Below are positions 45,962 to 57,412 of a DNA stretch of 64,000 nucleotides, in pieces. Made by a program: the position numbers and the translations under genes. The DNA comes from Xiphydria camelus (lineage: Eukaryota; Arthropoda; Insecta; Hymenoptera; Xiphydriidae). The stretch spans positions 13,467,712 to 13,531,711 of the forward strand of contig OY783201.1 in assembly GCA_963678675.1 (NCBI GenBank), read 5' to 3'. Numbering within the stretch: position 1 is the first letter of the stretch; each line of letters starts with the position of its first letter. The notes under the pieces are model-generated. The model was not told the origin of the DNA and did not search any database. It was given only the letters and a program-made list of their open reading frames with translations.

Positions 45962-47185
45962 CGTACGTTCGCACCTGTAATTGAGCCAAAATAAATATCC
46001 CTGTTCGAGGACACGTGTTTCTATACTCTTTCGAATAAACTACTTTGACTACAGTAGATAGCATCATTATTGAATACGTAATATGTAGACTGTCTGACAC
46101 GTCTGTGCGCACAAATCTACACGGAGAAAAATGATTAAGTTATAATGACAAATAATTTTTATTTAGTACACCCGAGTGACAAGATTTCTCGGCCAATAAA
46201 GATTCTATGTAGGCACGATATTGGTTTTGTACCGGCCAGCCTATGTAGGTTTTCCATTATGAGGGCAATGTTGGTTTGGGAACGGTCAACCTACATATAC
46301 GTCACCTACATACAAGCGATATTGGTCCTATGACGGACAGCCTATAAAGGTCACTTCCTACGTAGGGGCGATATTGGTTTGGCAATATCTGGCCTACATA
46401 GGCCATTCTATATAAGGGCAATCTTAGTTTTGCGAAAGTCATCCTATGAAGGCCAAATCCTACATAGGAGCGATATTGATTTTACAATATCCGGCTGTTA
46501 TAGGTTATCCTTTATAGGGGCAATGTTAGTTTTGCGATTGTCAACCTATATGGGCCACACTACATGCGAGCGATGTTAGGCCTGTGACGGTCAGCCTATA
46601 TAGGCCATATCCTATGTAGGGGCGGTATTGGTTTCACAATATCCGGTTTATATAGGTTATCCTGTATAGGGGCGATGTCGGTGTTGCGATTGTCAACCTA
46701 TATGGGCCACACTACATGCGAGCGATGTTAGGCCTGTGACGGTCAGCCTATATAGGCCACATCCTATGTAGGGGCGGTATTGGTTTCACAATATCCGGCT
46801 TTTATAGGTTATCCTGTATAGGGGCGATGTCGGTGTTGCGATTGTCAATCTATATAGGCCACACTACATGTAGGCGATGTTAGGCCTGTGACGGTCAGCC
46901 TATATAGGCCACATCCTATGTAGGGAAGATATTGGTTCCACAATATCCGGCTTTTATAGGTTATTCTTTATACGAACGATGTTGGTTTTGCGATTGTCGA
47001 CCTATATAGGCCACACTACATGTGAGCGATGTCAGTTCTGTGACGGCCAGCCTATATAGAAGGGCATTCACCACAAAATATATATACAAAAGATGTCGCG
47101 TCGGTCATATATACTATAAGATCGAGGGGACAATTCTTGCACCCAGTACTCTCGTGGGCTTCGGCATTGAACTCTAAAGTTTACT

Positions 47186-48631
47186 ATGGATCGGAAACGG
47201 ACATTGATCCGAGAACGTGTTCAAAAGCATCGATGTAAAAAGCGTGCTCTGAAAAAGTGGGAACAAGTACGGAATGCTGCAGTGTTGGAAGAAGAAGGGG
47301 ACTCTGGTTAGTATTACATAAAAATCGTACGTAATTTAACATTTTATAATCATTTTAGTACGCGTTTTATTGAAGTACTTTAACTTTTTATGAAGAAATG
47401 ATTGTTCCTCATTTGATTGAATTTTGTATACTTTCTAATGGATATTATAGTTGATTGAATATTGGAAACCTAACCTAAATCTCGAAAACGAGAAATATCA
47501 TAATTTTTTATAAGAAGATCGCGCGCGCGCGTTAATTCTATAGTAATATTTCCAAAAATTAACAATAGTAATCCATGAAATTATCATTTCTCCCATGAAA
47601 ATTTCCCTCGACTTGAGAGTTAACACTTAACTTGAGGGAGATTTATGCGATGATATTGATTTATTATCAACTTTTCACCATTACGTCACAATTTTCGATT
47701 TAAACGGAAATTTTACTGGACTATTAGGAGTGGACGCGCCAAGCAAGGGCGATCCACGATGCCAGGTTGAAGCGGGCAGTTTCCCCCACAGTGACGTCAA
47801 GGCAACGGGGCTTTCCAACGCAGGCCCAGGACAAAGGAGCAAGGAGGACTCATGCTCCTCGAAGCAATCGAAGGAAGGCATTCGATCGACAACCGGCGAG
47901 GATCTCGGACCGTGGTTAGAGTCTTCGAGGATTGCTCATCGTGCGGCCGTCGAGTCTACCGCGCCGACCGTACCTTACACTTATTCATCATCATCAAGGT
48001 AATTCGTAACTGTTCGTTACATTCACTACAGGTAAGCCACAGATATAAGTACGAGGTTTTCTCAGTATTTTAGGGAAGGAGTTTTTTGGTTTTGGGGATT
48101 TTAAGAGTTTTAAAAAGATATATTTGCGATTTCTAGCGGAAATTTAAAGTGATTTTGAAATTTTCCTGATAATTTTTCTTGTTTTTGCAGAAAGAAATTT
48201 GGAGATACATTTTTGATGATGGGGAAAAATTGAAGAAAAACATCAAAACCGTTTTGATGAGTTTGATGACTCGGGAAATTGCCATGAAGTTCACCGCGGT
48301 CAAGCCTAAGGAGAACAAAGACACATTTACTCATACCAACACTTCCCGGTTGATAGAAGGTAAAATCATAAAGAAATTAGTAATATTATTAATAATAATA
48401 ATTATGATAATAATTAATATTATTATTATTGAAATTACAGTTACTTTGAAAGATTTCTTGTCTTCGATGAAGCCCGAACAGAAGATGACGAAGAAAGAGT
48501 ATGAGACAGCCCTGGGCTACGTTTTGACCAACGCGTACGACTGGGGTGATGGTCGAGTACAACGACGACGAGAAAAAGCGGCCAAAGCGAAACAGAGTCC
48601 AACGGGGAAAAATCAAGTTTCGGAAAATTAA
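47186..48631 (+). CDS. Spliced transposon gene with DUF4806-like segment
   Basis: Proposed exons: 47186-47306 (ATG to donor GTTAGT), 47728-47998 (acceptor ATTAG, donor GTAATT), 48191-48359 (acceptor TTTTTGCAG, donor GTAAAA) and 48441-48631 (acceptor ATTACAG, stop TAA). Exon 1 is very basic (RERVQKHRCKKRALKKW). Exon 2 is Ser/Gly-rich. Exons 3-4 contain KKNIKTVLMSLMTREIAMKF then KENKDTFTHTNTSRLIE, resembling the DUF4806 pattern (long helix, A-x-x-F, G/K-rich turn, F). The tail is Lys/Arg-rich. Phases agree for 1-2 and 3-4. Joining exon 2 to exon 3 as placed gives a frame clash, so an alternative donor, an unseen exon or a mutation must exist. Function not known; a DNA-binding accessory protein of the element or a captured host gene are the main options. 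Confidence 0.55.
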
Positions 48632-48839
48632 TCATACAACAACTATAACGACATATTTTAACAACAATAACAAAATTTTAACACTGAAAAATGGATTCAA
48701 AGCACATATATTCATTAGTATCGAATCCAATCAACATGTTTTTTTTTCGGTTCAGTTGTTAATTAATCGTAATAAGTGATTCATGAATTTTAATATAATT
48801 ATGCTGTTCTCTATATGGAAATTCGATAGTTCTCTGTGC

Positions 48840-48845
48840 AATAAA
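48840..48845 (+). terminator. AATAAA of the transposon gene
   Basis: AATAAA lies 209 bp past the stop codon at 48631 and before the right-hand array, a fitting polyadenylation signal. The copy in the deleted element is conserved too. Confidence 0.5.
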
Positions 48846-49538
48846 AATTGATGTTCTATGCATTTGATTGATTTTATCTTAATTATTCTTACCATTTGAC
48901 TTTAATTGTTTCGGCAATGTTTGGCCTGTGATATAGTCCGTGAATTACTTGGTCTGTATAATCTCTGAATCACTCAATTGGCTTATGTAGGTGGTACATC
49001 ATACGGCGTGAATAGCCTCCATTGCGAGTGTTGTACTCTTGCTACGTAGGCCTATACAGACTCTAGCTTGCTGGTCTATGTAGCCTGAATATCATGAGGC
49101 CTATATCGTTCGCAAATTAAATACCCTATATAGCCTGAATATCACGTGGCCTATATAGTCTGCAAATGGTAAGGCTTATATAGGCTGTACATTGCATGGC
49201 CTACATAGTCTGTAAATCGTGTGGCCCATATAGTCTGCAAAGCGTACGGCCTATATAGGCTGTACATTGCATGGCCTATATAGTCTGTAAATAGTGTGAC
49301 CTACATAGGCTGTATATCGCATGGCCTACATAGGCTGTACGTTGCATGGCCTATATAGTCTGTAAATAGTGTGACCTACATAGGCTCTACATTGCATGGC
49401 CTATATAGCCACTTTATAGACGAGCGTTACACTTCCTATATAGGCACTATGCAGGCTGCAGCTCGGTCGGCCTATATTGCCACCTCGGAAGGCCGATGTT
49501 GCCCCTACATAGAGCCGATGAATTTTGTCAGTCGGGCA

Positions 49539-50340
49539 GTGGAAGCAGGTGGTTAAAATTCTCCACATAAAAATTACTGACGCCACTGTCCACAACTGTG
49601 TACACAGGTAGCAAAAAAGTTAACTGAATAGATGGAGGCGCATTTTCGCCAAAATAGTTTGGTCATCGTCTCAAAGATTTTGATTATAATTATTTCTCTT
49701 AACGCACGTTCCAAAAAAAAAGATCGCAAATGGATCGCTCTATTTATAAGATTTCTATTTTGTACAAGAAGGTTTCATCTTCCGATGAGAGAAGGTACCT
49801 AGGTTCTCGCTTCAATAATTTCCCCAGAGTAATTAATAATTAATAATTACTCTGGGGAAATTATTGAACTTTGAATATTTGGAAATAATTAAAGAAAAAT
49901 CTTAAACAGCTGAAATAAAAAGAGGTTAAAAAAACTATTTCGTGTCAAAAGTGAAAAAAAAACGTGAAATTGACCACCAGTTCAACTTTGACCTCGAATA
50001 ACTTCCGAACTGATAAATTTATCAAAAATTCATAAGACACCTTTTTTGTAGGTCGTCCGATTTCCTACAAGAATACGTTTTGATCATTCGAATGCGCTAA
50101 TCCGTTAACAAATTATAAAAATTGAAAGTCCAAAAAAAAATTTTCCCATGTTATTTAAACGGGAAAAAGAAAATTGCGATGAGGCAGTTGTTAATATTAA
50201 TATTAAGAGCTGAAACTTCAGCAGAATTTCTTTTTCGTCATCCTCAACAATGTTTTCATAGTAATTTAAAAAACAAAAAATAGTCTTTTTTTTGGCCAAT
50301 GTGTAGTTTATTTAAGCTGACAGTGCTGCCTTGCCTTGGT
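49539..50340. other. Duplicated upstream flank of peptide gene 3, separated by the transposon
   Basis: ATTTATAAGATTTCTATTTT followed by ACAAGAAGGTTTCATCTT (about 49740-49785), and TTTAAGCTGACAGTG near 50310, match 58490-58545 and 58740-58757 upstream of gene 4. A palindrome ACTCTGGGGAAATTATTGAA with its inverse lies at 49813-49870. No gene is seen. Confidence 0.5.
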
Positions 50341-51354
50341 CTACAACCTCATATCATCACAGCCCGCACGTCATCTCGTGTATGCCTGAATGAACGTCTA
50401 TATACATATGTGCCGGTTCTGTGTAAACTAAAACTAAAGAAAATAAAAAATACTTATCGATTTATATTGATTTAGATGACTAAAAATATTATATACATTT
50501 GTCTAATTACGTCAAATTGATAATTCACTTATCGCACGTGGATTTGGTATGAAGAAGATTGTACAGAAGAAGGCCTTCCTGCAAGCGAAGTTCTATTATA
50601 ATCGTAAATTGAGAAGTTCCTCTTGTCGCAGATAGATTTTGTTTACGATGACATGTTTTTTTTTAATAATAAGAGCGCGATAGTTCAAAATATCAGAGAG
50701 AAGGTCTGTTGTGTATGGCGAAGGAAAATAGCGCGGCAGTTGCTTAATTCGAAGAACGGATAAAGGTGTCTGGATTTTAACATTATGAGGGAATTTGCAA
50801 GGAATATATGTATTTCTTTTGTCTGTAATTGCTTCGCTATATAGGGACCCTCTGAATAACTTTTAAAGCTCTCCACCGTGTAGTAGGAGACGAGTAAATT
50901 CACACAGGATACAAAGAGTCGCAGAAGTTAAAAAATGCCCGAAATTTGTTCTACAAGTTCTTTCACGATCATATTCCTCGTTAAAAGTAGAACATATGGT
51001 TCCTCTTCAATTTCTTCCTACGAGCAATATTTTAAAAATTATCTACTATTTAATTTGCCCTATGAAATAATAGCTTTAGCCAACGATCACTGCCAAATCG
51101 AAATCTTTCTATCAGTGAGACTCTTTACTCTTGAAGCTGTTGATAAAGATCTGCTACTCTTCCTATGTCCTCTCAGTATTATCCGGCACTGATCACTGGC
51201 TAAAGCTGTCATTTCGTTGGATAAATTTAATCGTAAATAACTTGAAAAATATTACTCGTGAAAGGAAATCCGCGAGTTCTGGATAACCCTGTATTGTGCC
51301 GTCTCCCTAATTTCATCAATCTGTAACTATCGCTCCATCTCGCCTCAGTGACGT
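50341..51354. other. No gene; dispersed repeat fragments
   Basis: 50850-50960 contains sequence matching other places, partly inverted (CTCTGAATAACTTTTAAA against 45345-45375; GTCGCAGAAGTT...AATGCCCGAAATT against 45140-45170). No coding region is supported. Confidence 0.4.
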
Positions 51355-51935
51355 ATACCTAATGCACTGCACAATAGACAACCTATGTTCCTAGCTGAAC
51401 TTCTTGTCTACAACTTGCCGCGTGCCACTAGCCGCCATACTCACCATCACACGCTCGCTATAGCTACGCACAAAACGGACACCTACAAATCTGCCTTCGC
51501 GGTATCTGCACCCTACAACTGGAACTCTCTGGCACGCGAACTCCTCGATGCTTCTTCTTTAAACGCTTTCAAGTCTCTAATGAAAAAGTGGCTGTTTGAT
51601 ACGGAAAACATCTTAGACGACTAAACTCTCGAGGCTGTCGAGCTGCCCTTTCGCTTAATTGTAAGAGCAATCAACAAGGGAGTAAGAGCATTACCATTAC
51701 CACTATCTTACCTAATTGCTGAATCATCACTATATCTTTATTATTGTATCTCCTCTACTTTTATTCAATTTTCTTTCTGCCTCTATATCCTTTGATCATA
51801 TTATGCTGTTTCTGCCTTGTATTCAATTATATGTATGCCTGTACTATATTATAATCACATGTACTGTGCACTGCCTAGCAGTGTGCTAAGTTTTGTTCTA
51901 ACTTTGAACAATAAACATTTATCTATCTATATATC
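51355..51935 (+). mobile_element. LINE remnant 1: RT C-terminus and 3' tail
   Basis: An open frame to 51624 encodes the usual C-terminal end of Jockey/CR1-group LINE ORF2 (KSAFAVSAPYNWNSLAREL then AFKSLMKKWLF). Such FxxxAPxxWNxLP...F+..L+.wL patterns are characteristic. The 3' UTR ends in AATAAACATTT and an ATCT repeat (about 51912-51943), a typical LINE tail. Everything upstream of the C-terminus is missing, as in a 5'-truncated insertion. Confidence 0.75.
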
Positions 51936-52340
51936 TATCTCTCTCGCTGACGATCTACAAATCTATTTGAATTGTCCTCCTCACGAACTAAACTCATGTA
52001 TAGCCAAACTCAACGAAGATATACTTCGTATAGACCGCTGGGCTCACAATAACCTTCTCAAACTCAATCTTGACAAGACTAAAGCGATCATCCTTGGCAA
52101 TGAGCGCTACATTAACTCCATCAATTCCGAAAGTCTTCCACCACTTGGATCCAATGATATTAATATCCCGCTCGTCAACTCGGTGAAGAATCTCGGATTG
52201 ATTATTGACTCCAAACTCAACTTTAAAGAGCATGTCCGCTTTGTAACTGCAACAATCAATTGATCCTGATATCAACTGCATCGACTCCGACCTAACACAA
52301 ACGTTAGCCTTCGAAAAATCTTGGTCAGCGCCTCACTTAA

Positions 52341-54716
52341 CCCTTAATTAGGCGCATGGGGTCAAGACAATTTCAAATTGAAAAAAAAAATGTGTTCGAG
52401 TGTTTGGAGCGCGCCAGCGCTCTTTCTAGCTTCCTACCTCCCCGCGGGGAATGCAAATTAGTCGCGGCCAGAACATCAACCCGTACGCACGTGTCTCTAG
52501 TCTCTTGTGTGCTGACCCCATGCGACCATTTACGTAACATTTTTCGGCGGAGGTAAGTTTTCATTGTTGTGTTTTTACTTAGTTTATATTTGTATATCAT
52601 TATTTGTTTGTATTAGTATTTGTTTATTGTTATCGTGCATATTTACTTTACCTATTTTTGTCTTTATTTTTATAGATTTTTTCATTCTTTTTCGATTTGC
52701 AATTTTGAAATGAGTCACGAAAGGCAGATACTGCAATGGATGGCGTAATTGTCCGATGGTGAGCAAGATGTAACTGGTTCTACCTCGGAAGACGAAATTG
52801 CAGGCGACACAGCAATAGATAGTGCCCATGATTCGGAAAGCGCGATTGAAGAGTCCGGAGACAGCGAAGAAATCTCTGAATCATCGGAGTGTAACTATTT
52901 TTTATCTAGACATACTCAAAGAAATGGCCCGAAAGTGAAATGGTCTAAAGTACCACCACCAAACACAGTAAGGACCCGTGTACAAAATATTATTATTCAT
53001 TTACCGGGAGTCAAAGAGTATGCAAGAAACGTTAAATCTCCCATGGAATGTTTCCGATTATTTTTTGACAATGACGCTATTGAACTTCTCGTCGTGAACA
53101 CCAACTTATATATTGATAAGATAAAAGATAAGTTCCAGCGAGATCGAGATGCACTTCCTACTGATGTTATGGAAATAAACGCATTTTTGGGCTTATTACT
53201 TATGGCTGGAGTCCTAAGAGCTTCTCACTTGAATTTTATTGATTTATGGGCACAAGATGGATCAGGCGTAGAAATGTTTCGGCTGACAATGTCTTATAAA
53301 CGTTTTCTATTTTTGTTGAGATGTCTGCGGTTTGATAATACCTCAGACCGAAATGAAAGACAAAAGACTGATAACTTAGCAGCTATTAGAAATCTGTGTA
53401 AAATTGTAGAGAACAAGTTTTTAGCAGCTTATACCCCCGGTGAAAATTTGACTATAGATGAGCAATTGATTGGATTTCGTGGTCGATTTAGAGGGAAAGT
53501 TTACATGCCTAATAAGCCAAACAAGTACGGCATAAAAGTCCAGGCCATAATTGACTCAAAGACATATTACTTGTGCAAGTTTGAGGTATATTCTGGTAAA
53601 CAACCAGATGGAGAATATCAAGTATCTAATTCTCCAGATGACATAGTAAAACGCCTAGTTGAACCAATAAGACGCAGTGGCCGTAACGTAACAACTGACA
53701 ATTGGTACACTAGCATGAAACTGGCAAAGGAGTTACTAACGCCTGAATACAAATTGACTCTTGTTGGTACATTGAATAAAAGGAAATCTGACATTCCCTC
53801 TGAATTTTTGCCAAACAAAAATAGACAGCAGTTTACTTCACTTTTTGGATTTCATAATCAAATTACAATTGTCTCTTATGTTCCTAAGCCAAAAAAAGCG
53901 GTCGTTTTACTTTCCTCGATGCACAATGATAATGCCATTGACGAAACAACAGGTAGCGCTCAAAAACCAGAGATAGTTACTTATTATAATGCTACCAAAG
54001 GTGGTGTCGACTGCAATGACCAACTTTGCGCTAGTTATAACGTTGCAAGAAGAACAAAAAGATGGCCGTTGGCTGTATTTTTTCATCTTCTAAATACATC
54101 CGGCATCAACGCATTTGTCATACACAGAGCAAATACTGATAAGAGTGACACACATATAAGGCGGATTTTTTTGAAGAAATTAGCGGCCGCACTTGTAGAA
54201 GATTATCAGAAATGTCGCATTCAGCAGCGTGCTGTCCCTACTTCAACAAAAAAACGAATCCGTGAGGTACATGATTTGAACGAAGTAGTGCATCAATCGG
54301 CAGCTAAGCGTGGGCGCTGTTCATCATGTCCTAGAAAGAACGACAAAAAAGTTCCAACCAAATGCAATAAATGTCATAAATTTATTTGTCAACAACACTT
54401 TAGGGTATACTGCATCAGATGCAGAACAGAAGAATCTGCTGATGAATCCGATTAATTTTTTTTCTAACGTTGATCTCGACTAATGTAAAAAATTAATAGT
54501 TTTAAGAGATTAGAAGTTTTTTTTTTTTTTAATTGTTTAAGGTCAAAGTTATGTTTTTGTTTCTTAAAGTCAATTATAATAAAGAATATTAATATTTCTG
54601 ATAATAAGTACTTTGTTTTATTTATTTCTAACACTTAATTTTCAGTTATTTCTTTGGGGTCACTAGAGACCCCATGCGACTATTTGTGTGATTTTCTTAA
54701 TGCGCCTAATTAAGGG
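52341..54716 (+). mobile_element. piggyBac transposon (2376 bp)
   Basis: Terminal inverted repeats CCCTTAATTAGGCGCAT and its inverse are flanked by TTAA (52337-52340 and 54717-54720), the piggyBac signature. Subterminal motifs GCATGGGGTC and GACCCCATGCGAC recur near both ends (52354, 52513, 54670). It carries one transposase gene in the sense direction and is inserted in LINE remnant 2. The ends appear intact, so the element could still be a substrate if transposase is supplied. Confidence 0.95.
52710..54455 (+). pseudogene. piggyBac transposase with a premature stop at codon 13
   Basis: ATG at 52710 opens a frame (MSHERQILQWMA) ended by TAA at 52746-52748. The same frame then runs uninterrupted for 568 codons to 54455. 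The long part has an acidic Ser/Glu-rich N-terminus and the DDE_Tnp_1_7 domain with the three catalytic aspartates in context: TIDEQLIGFRGR (D237, counting from 52749), TTDNWYTS (D317) and TKGGVDCNDQ (D421). The 80 and 104 residue spacing fits the family. A C-terminal Cys/His cluster follows (CSSCPRKNDKK, then CNKCHKFICQQHF and CIRC). The next in-frame ATG is at residue 99, which would keep all catalytic residues but lose the acidic region. It is intact apart from one nonsense codon, so inactivation is recent or translation restarts downstream. Confidence 0.92.
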
Positions 54717-55187
54717 TTAATATTACCTCACTTAGACTACTGCTTAGTTGCCCTATATGGTGCTGGAACCGTCCTCAATCTCAAGCTCCAATGACTAGTT
54801 AATAAATGGATTCGCTATAACTTTGGATTAAAGCGCGATACCCACATTAGTCAATACCGCCGTGAACTTGGTTGGCTTACTATCAAGTCTCGATGGAAAT
54901 TGTTCCTTGCCACGCTTACTTTTAATACTATCGCCATAAATCAGCCACTGTTCCTTACTGAGCTACTATCACACAGCTCACATAGATCTACAAGTCAGAC
55001 TGGACATCATCGCTCTCTCTAACCATACCCATGCATAGGACTGAGGCGTTTAAGTCGTCCTTCGCTGTACCTGCTCCATACTTGTGGAACTTCTTACCGC
55101 CGGCCATTATTGAAGTCTCCACATCCTGCGCTTTTAAAACAAGAATCAAACAGTGGCTATTTAACTTGGATATCTCTACATGACTAA

Positions 55188-56280
55188 GGGCCGGTTTATC
55201 AGTGCGCAGTTAAATCTGCCAGCTTAATAGCTGGCAGTTACTCTAACTGTCAGTCAAAGGTTCTGTTACAGTAACAAGTGTTTATCCTGCCTTCAATTAG
55301 CTAGCAGCTACACTGCCGCCAGCTACATAAAATGAAAGTTTGGCAACACAGTTCCTTCCGTGAAACGCACCAACGGAAATGAATGGGTGCGTTCAGCAGA
55401 TATCGCTCCTTGGGAGGACTCGACGGTCATTGGTTGAAATTGAACATTTAGCCAATGACCATCGAAAATCACTCAAGCCGTTGGTGAGCCGGCAATACTT
55501 GACATATCGAGTCATAACCTCAATTACAGCGTCTGCGAGCTGTCAGTTCGACTCGCGTGTGATTTTTTGGTTAAGAAGCCGTCAGCGTTTAACGTTAACG
55601 CGTGTTATTAATTAAAACATTCGGGACAAGATGTTTGATTGATGCTGAAGATTTACTGACATTCAATAAGTCACCAACAGTAATTAAAAAATTTCCCGTT
55701 GCATAATACCTTAGAGTTAGAAGCAACTGATTCATAGGGGTGATCGAATGGTTCCTAATAAAAGCATAAACATGTTACATAATTTCAAAAATTGTTATTT
55801 TGATAGCTATCTACTTACCAGTCAGTGGGAGATTCAATCAAATGTTCAATTTGCTCAAGAACTAGTAGCACTGTATTTTTCGATAGTCGAAATCTCCTAT
55901 GAAATTCGACATCATCCAGTTCTTCTAAAAGGTTATTTCTTTCCTTAACTATATAAGGTCTTCTCTCATATTCAAAACAATCCAACAAGTCCTCGTCCTC
56001 ATCACTAATGTCGATTTCTTCAAAATGCATTTTAATTCTTATTATTTCAAACACAACAACCTAACCTTACTTTCTGTTGCTGTTTCTTTTTGCTACCATT
56101 TAGGTATAGCCGCCAGTTATTTCCTTAACAGGCAAAGAAAGCGCCTGTTAAAATAGCCGAGATATTAGCTTACAGTTTGTCTAACCCAGGACACTGATAA
56201 ACAGTTTGACGTTATTTTGACCTACAGCTATAACTTGACCAACAGTTAAAGTAGATAACTGTGCACTGATAAACCGGCCC
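55188..56280 (-). mobile_element. PIF/Harbinger element, internally deleted
   Basis: The TIRs GGGCCGGTTTATCAGTGC and its inverse are flanked by the 3-bp duplication TAA (55185-55187 and 56281-56283), as expected for Harbinger. It sits at the stop codon of LINE remnant 2. Inner inverted segments (CTGCCAGCTTAATAGCTGGCAG) add further palindromes. Only the first transposase exon remains, on the minus strand. Confidence 0.85.
55819..56030 (-). pseudogene. Harbinger transposase first exon
   Basis: From ATG at 56030: MHFEEIDISDEDEDLLDCFE, then VEFHRRFRLSKNTVLLVLEQ and IEHLIESPTDW. It ends exactly at a strong donor (CTGACTG followed by GTAAGTAG). The FxxRFRLSKxTV stretch is the recognisable N-terminal region of HARBI1-like nucleases. 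The nuclease core with its acidic triad is not present downstream, so the exon is orphaned by deletion. Confidence 0.7.
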
Positions 56281-56340
56281 TAAATTCCCTACCCAGCAGC
56301 GGGTGACATGCTAAAACACTTACTGCCCGCGGCTAACTTA

Positions 56341-57124
56341 GGCCCGCTGCACACACGTCCGTCTTTTAACCGTGCGGTACCGCTGCGGCGCCTTAATTGC
56401 GGCCGGTGATACCATAGATAGATTGTAGCGCTCTCTCTCTTTCTCTGCACACACACCTCCGGTGACGTTGCGGTGCCGTGCGTTCCTCTTGCGGCAGTCT
56501 TTCGTCGCAGTTCGCCACGACACCGCAACGATACCGCACACGTACCTCCGGCTTCTCAGTACTTTCCCGTCTATAGAGTGCATTGAATTGCTGGGGCGAC
56601 GCAGCGGTACCGCAACGACGTGTGCACCGGGACTGATATCACCAACCGCAGGGGTCTTGCGCAATTTTCAGTAATATGTCAGACGGCATCGTGAACACGC
56701 AGTAAACCGATTTCCAAAATATTTCCTTTATACGAGCTTAGGTGTAGTTGTTATTAATAATAAATAAGTATAAATAAGAAACAGGGACTAACATGAATCG
56801 AACCAAGACGAAGTTCGGGAAGCTGCCAGCCGCGAGAAGCCGTACTAACTAAACGCACGTGGCGATATTTCCAGCGCTGTGACGTCAGACCAATCACAGG
56901 GCGTTCGCGCTACGCGTCATATTTAAAGGGACAAGCCGATTTTAGAAACCTCAACAGTTCGTTAACGAATTAATATTTTGAAAAATGGTTTGGGGGACGT
57001 GTACCTTACACATATACGCATCTATTCTGAGCAAAACCATTCCATTTAATAATTGAGCGCAAGACCCCTATTCCGGCGCCGCAGCGGTACCGCACGGTTA
57101 AAAGACGGACGTGTGCAGCGGGCC
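56341..57124. mobile_element. Harbinger-type MITE (784 bp)
   Basis: About 50 bp near-perfect TIRs start GGCCCGCTGCACACACGTCC, flanked by TTA duplications (56338-56340 and 57125-57127). An extra internal TIR-like segment (GCAGCGGTACCGCAACGACG) lies at 56600-56620, and a second inverted pair, GGGGTCTTGCGC and its inverse, at about 56652 and 57059. No protein is encoded. Confidence 0.8.
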
Positions 57125-57128
57125 TTAA

Positions 57129-57412
57129 CCTTCCAGCACTGGCGCCAAGTCTCACAGACCCGACCGCCACGTTTCAGTTGGTAAGTCGGAGGTGAAATGG
57201 AAAAATAAGCTGTAGTACCTACATACTAAAATCTCAATGAAATTTAATAACCTTGAATTGCATCTGGTACTACTAAAATGTGACTCCCAATAATGATTAT
57301 AAAAAATTACATTTTATTTGAATCCATTACAAAAAAAAATTCCTAAAGAAGAGGGTCTGACAGACTTGGCGCCAGTGCTCGGGTCTTGCAAATAGGCGCC
57401 AGTGCTGGAAGG
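57129..57412. mobile_element. TTAA-flanked MITE (284 bp)
   Basis: The ends CCTTCCAGCACTGGCGCC and GGCGCCAGTGCTGGAAGG are flanked by TTAA (57125-57128 and 57413-57416), a piggyBac-type target. The left TTAA overlaps the right TTA target duplication of the neighbouring Harbinger MITE. No coding content. Confidence 0.8.

Larger units (their letters stand above)
46171..49536 (+). mobile_element. TATATAGGCC-array transposon, gene-bearing copy 2
   Basis: The ends are CCCGAGTGACAAGATTTCTC and, inverted, CCCGACTGACAAAATTCATC, flanked by the 2-bp duplication CA (46169-46170 and 49537-49538). The left array (46200-47060) repeats units around GCCTATATAGGCCACAT with a higher-order period of about 175 bp. 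The right array (about 48960-49510) repeats CCTATATAGTCTGTAAAT / GGCTGTACATTGCATGG units. Between them lies a spliced gene with its own AATAAA. Subterminal arrays plus short target duplication recall the CACTA (CMC) group, but the termini do not read CACT(A/G), so the superfamily is left open. No DDE transposase is recognised, so mobility probably depended on another element. Confidence 0.85.

Noticed and set aside
46171..47060. TATATAGGCC arrays as a possible CRISPR array
   Set aside because: Units are variable, near-palindromic and lie in the ends of a eukaryotic transposon; there are no unique equal-length spacers and no cas genes.
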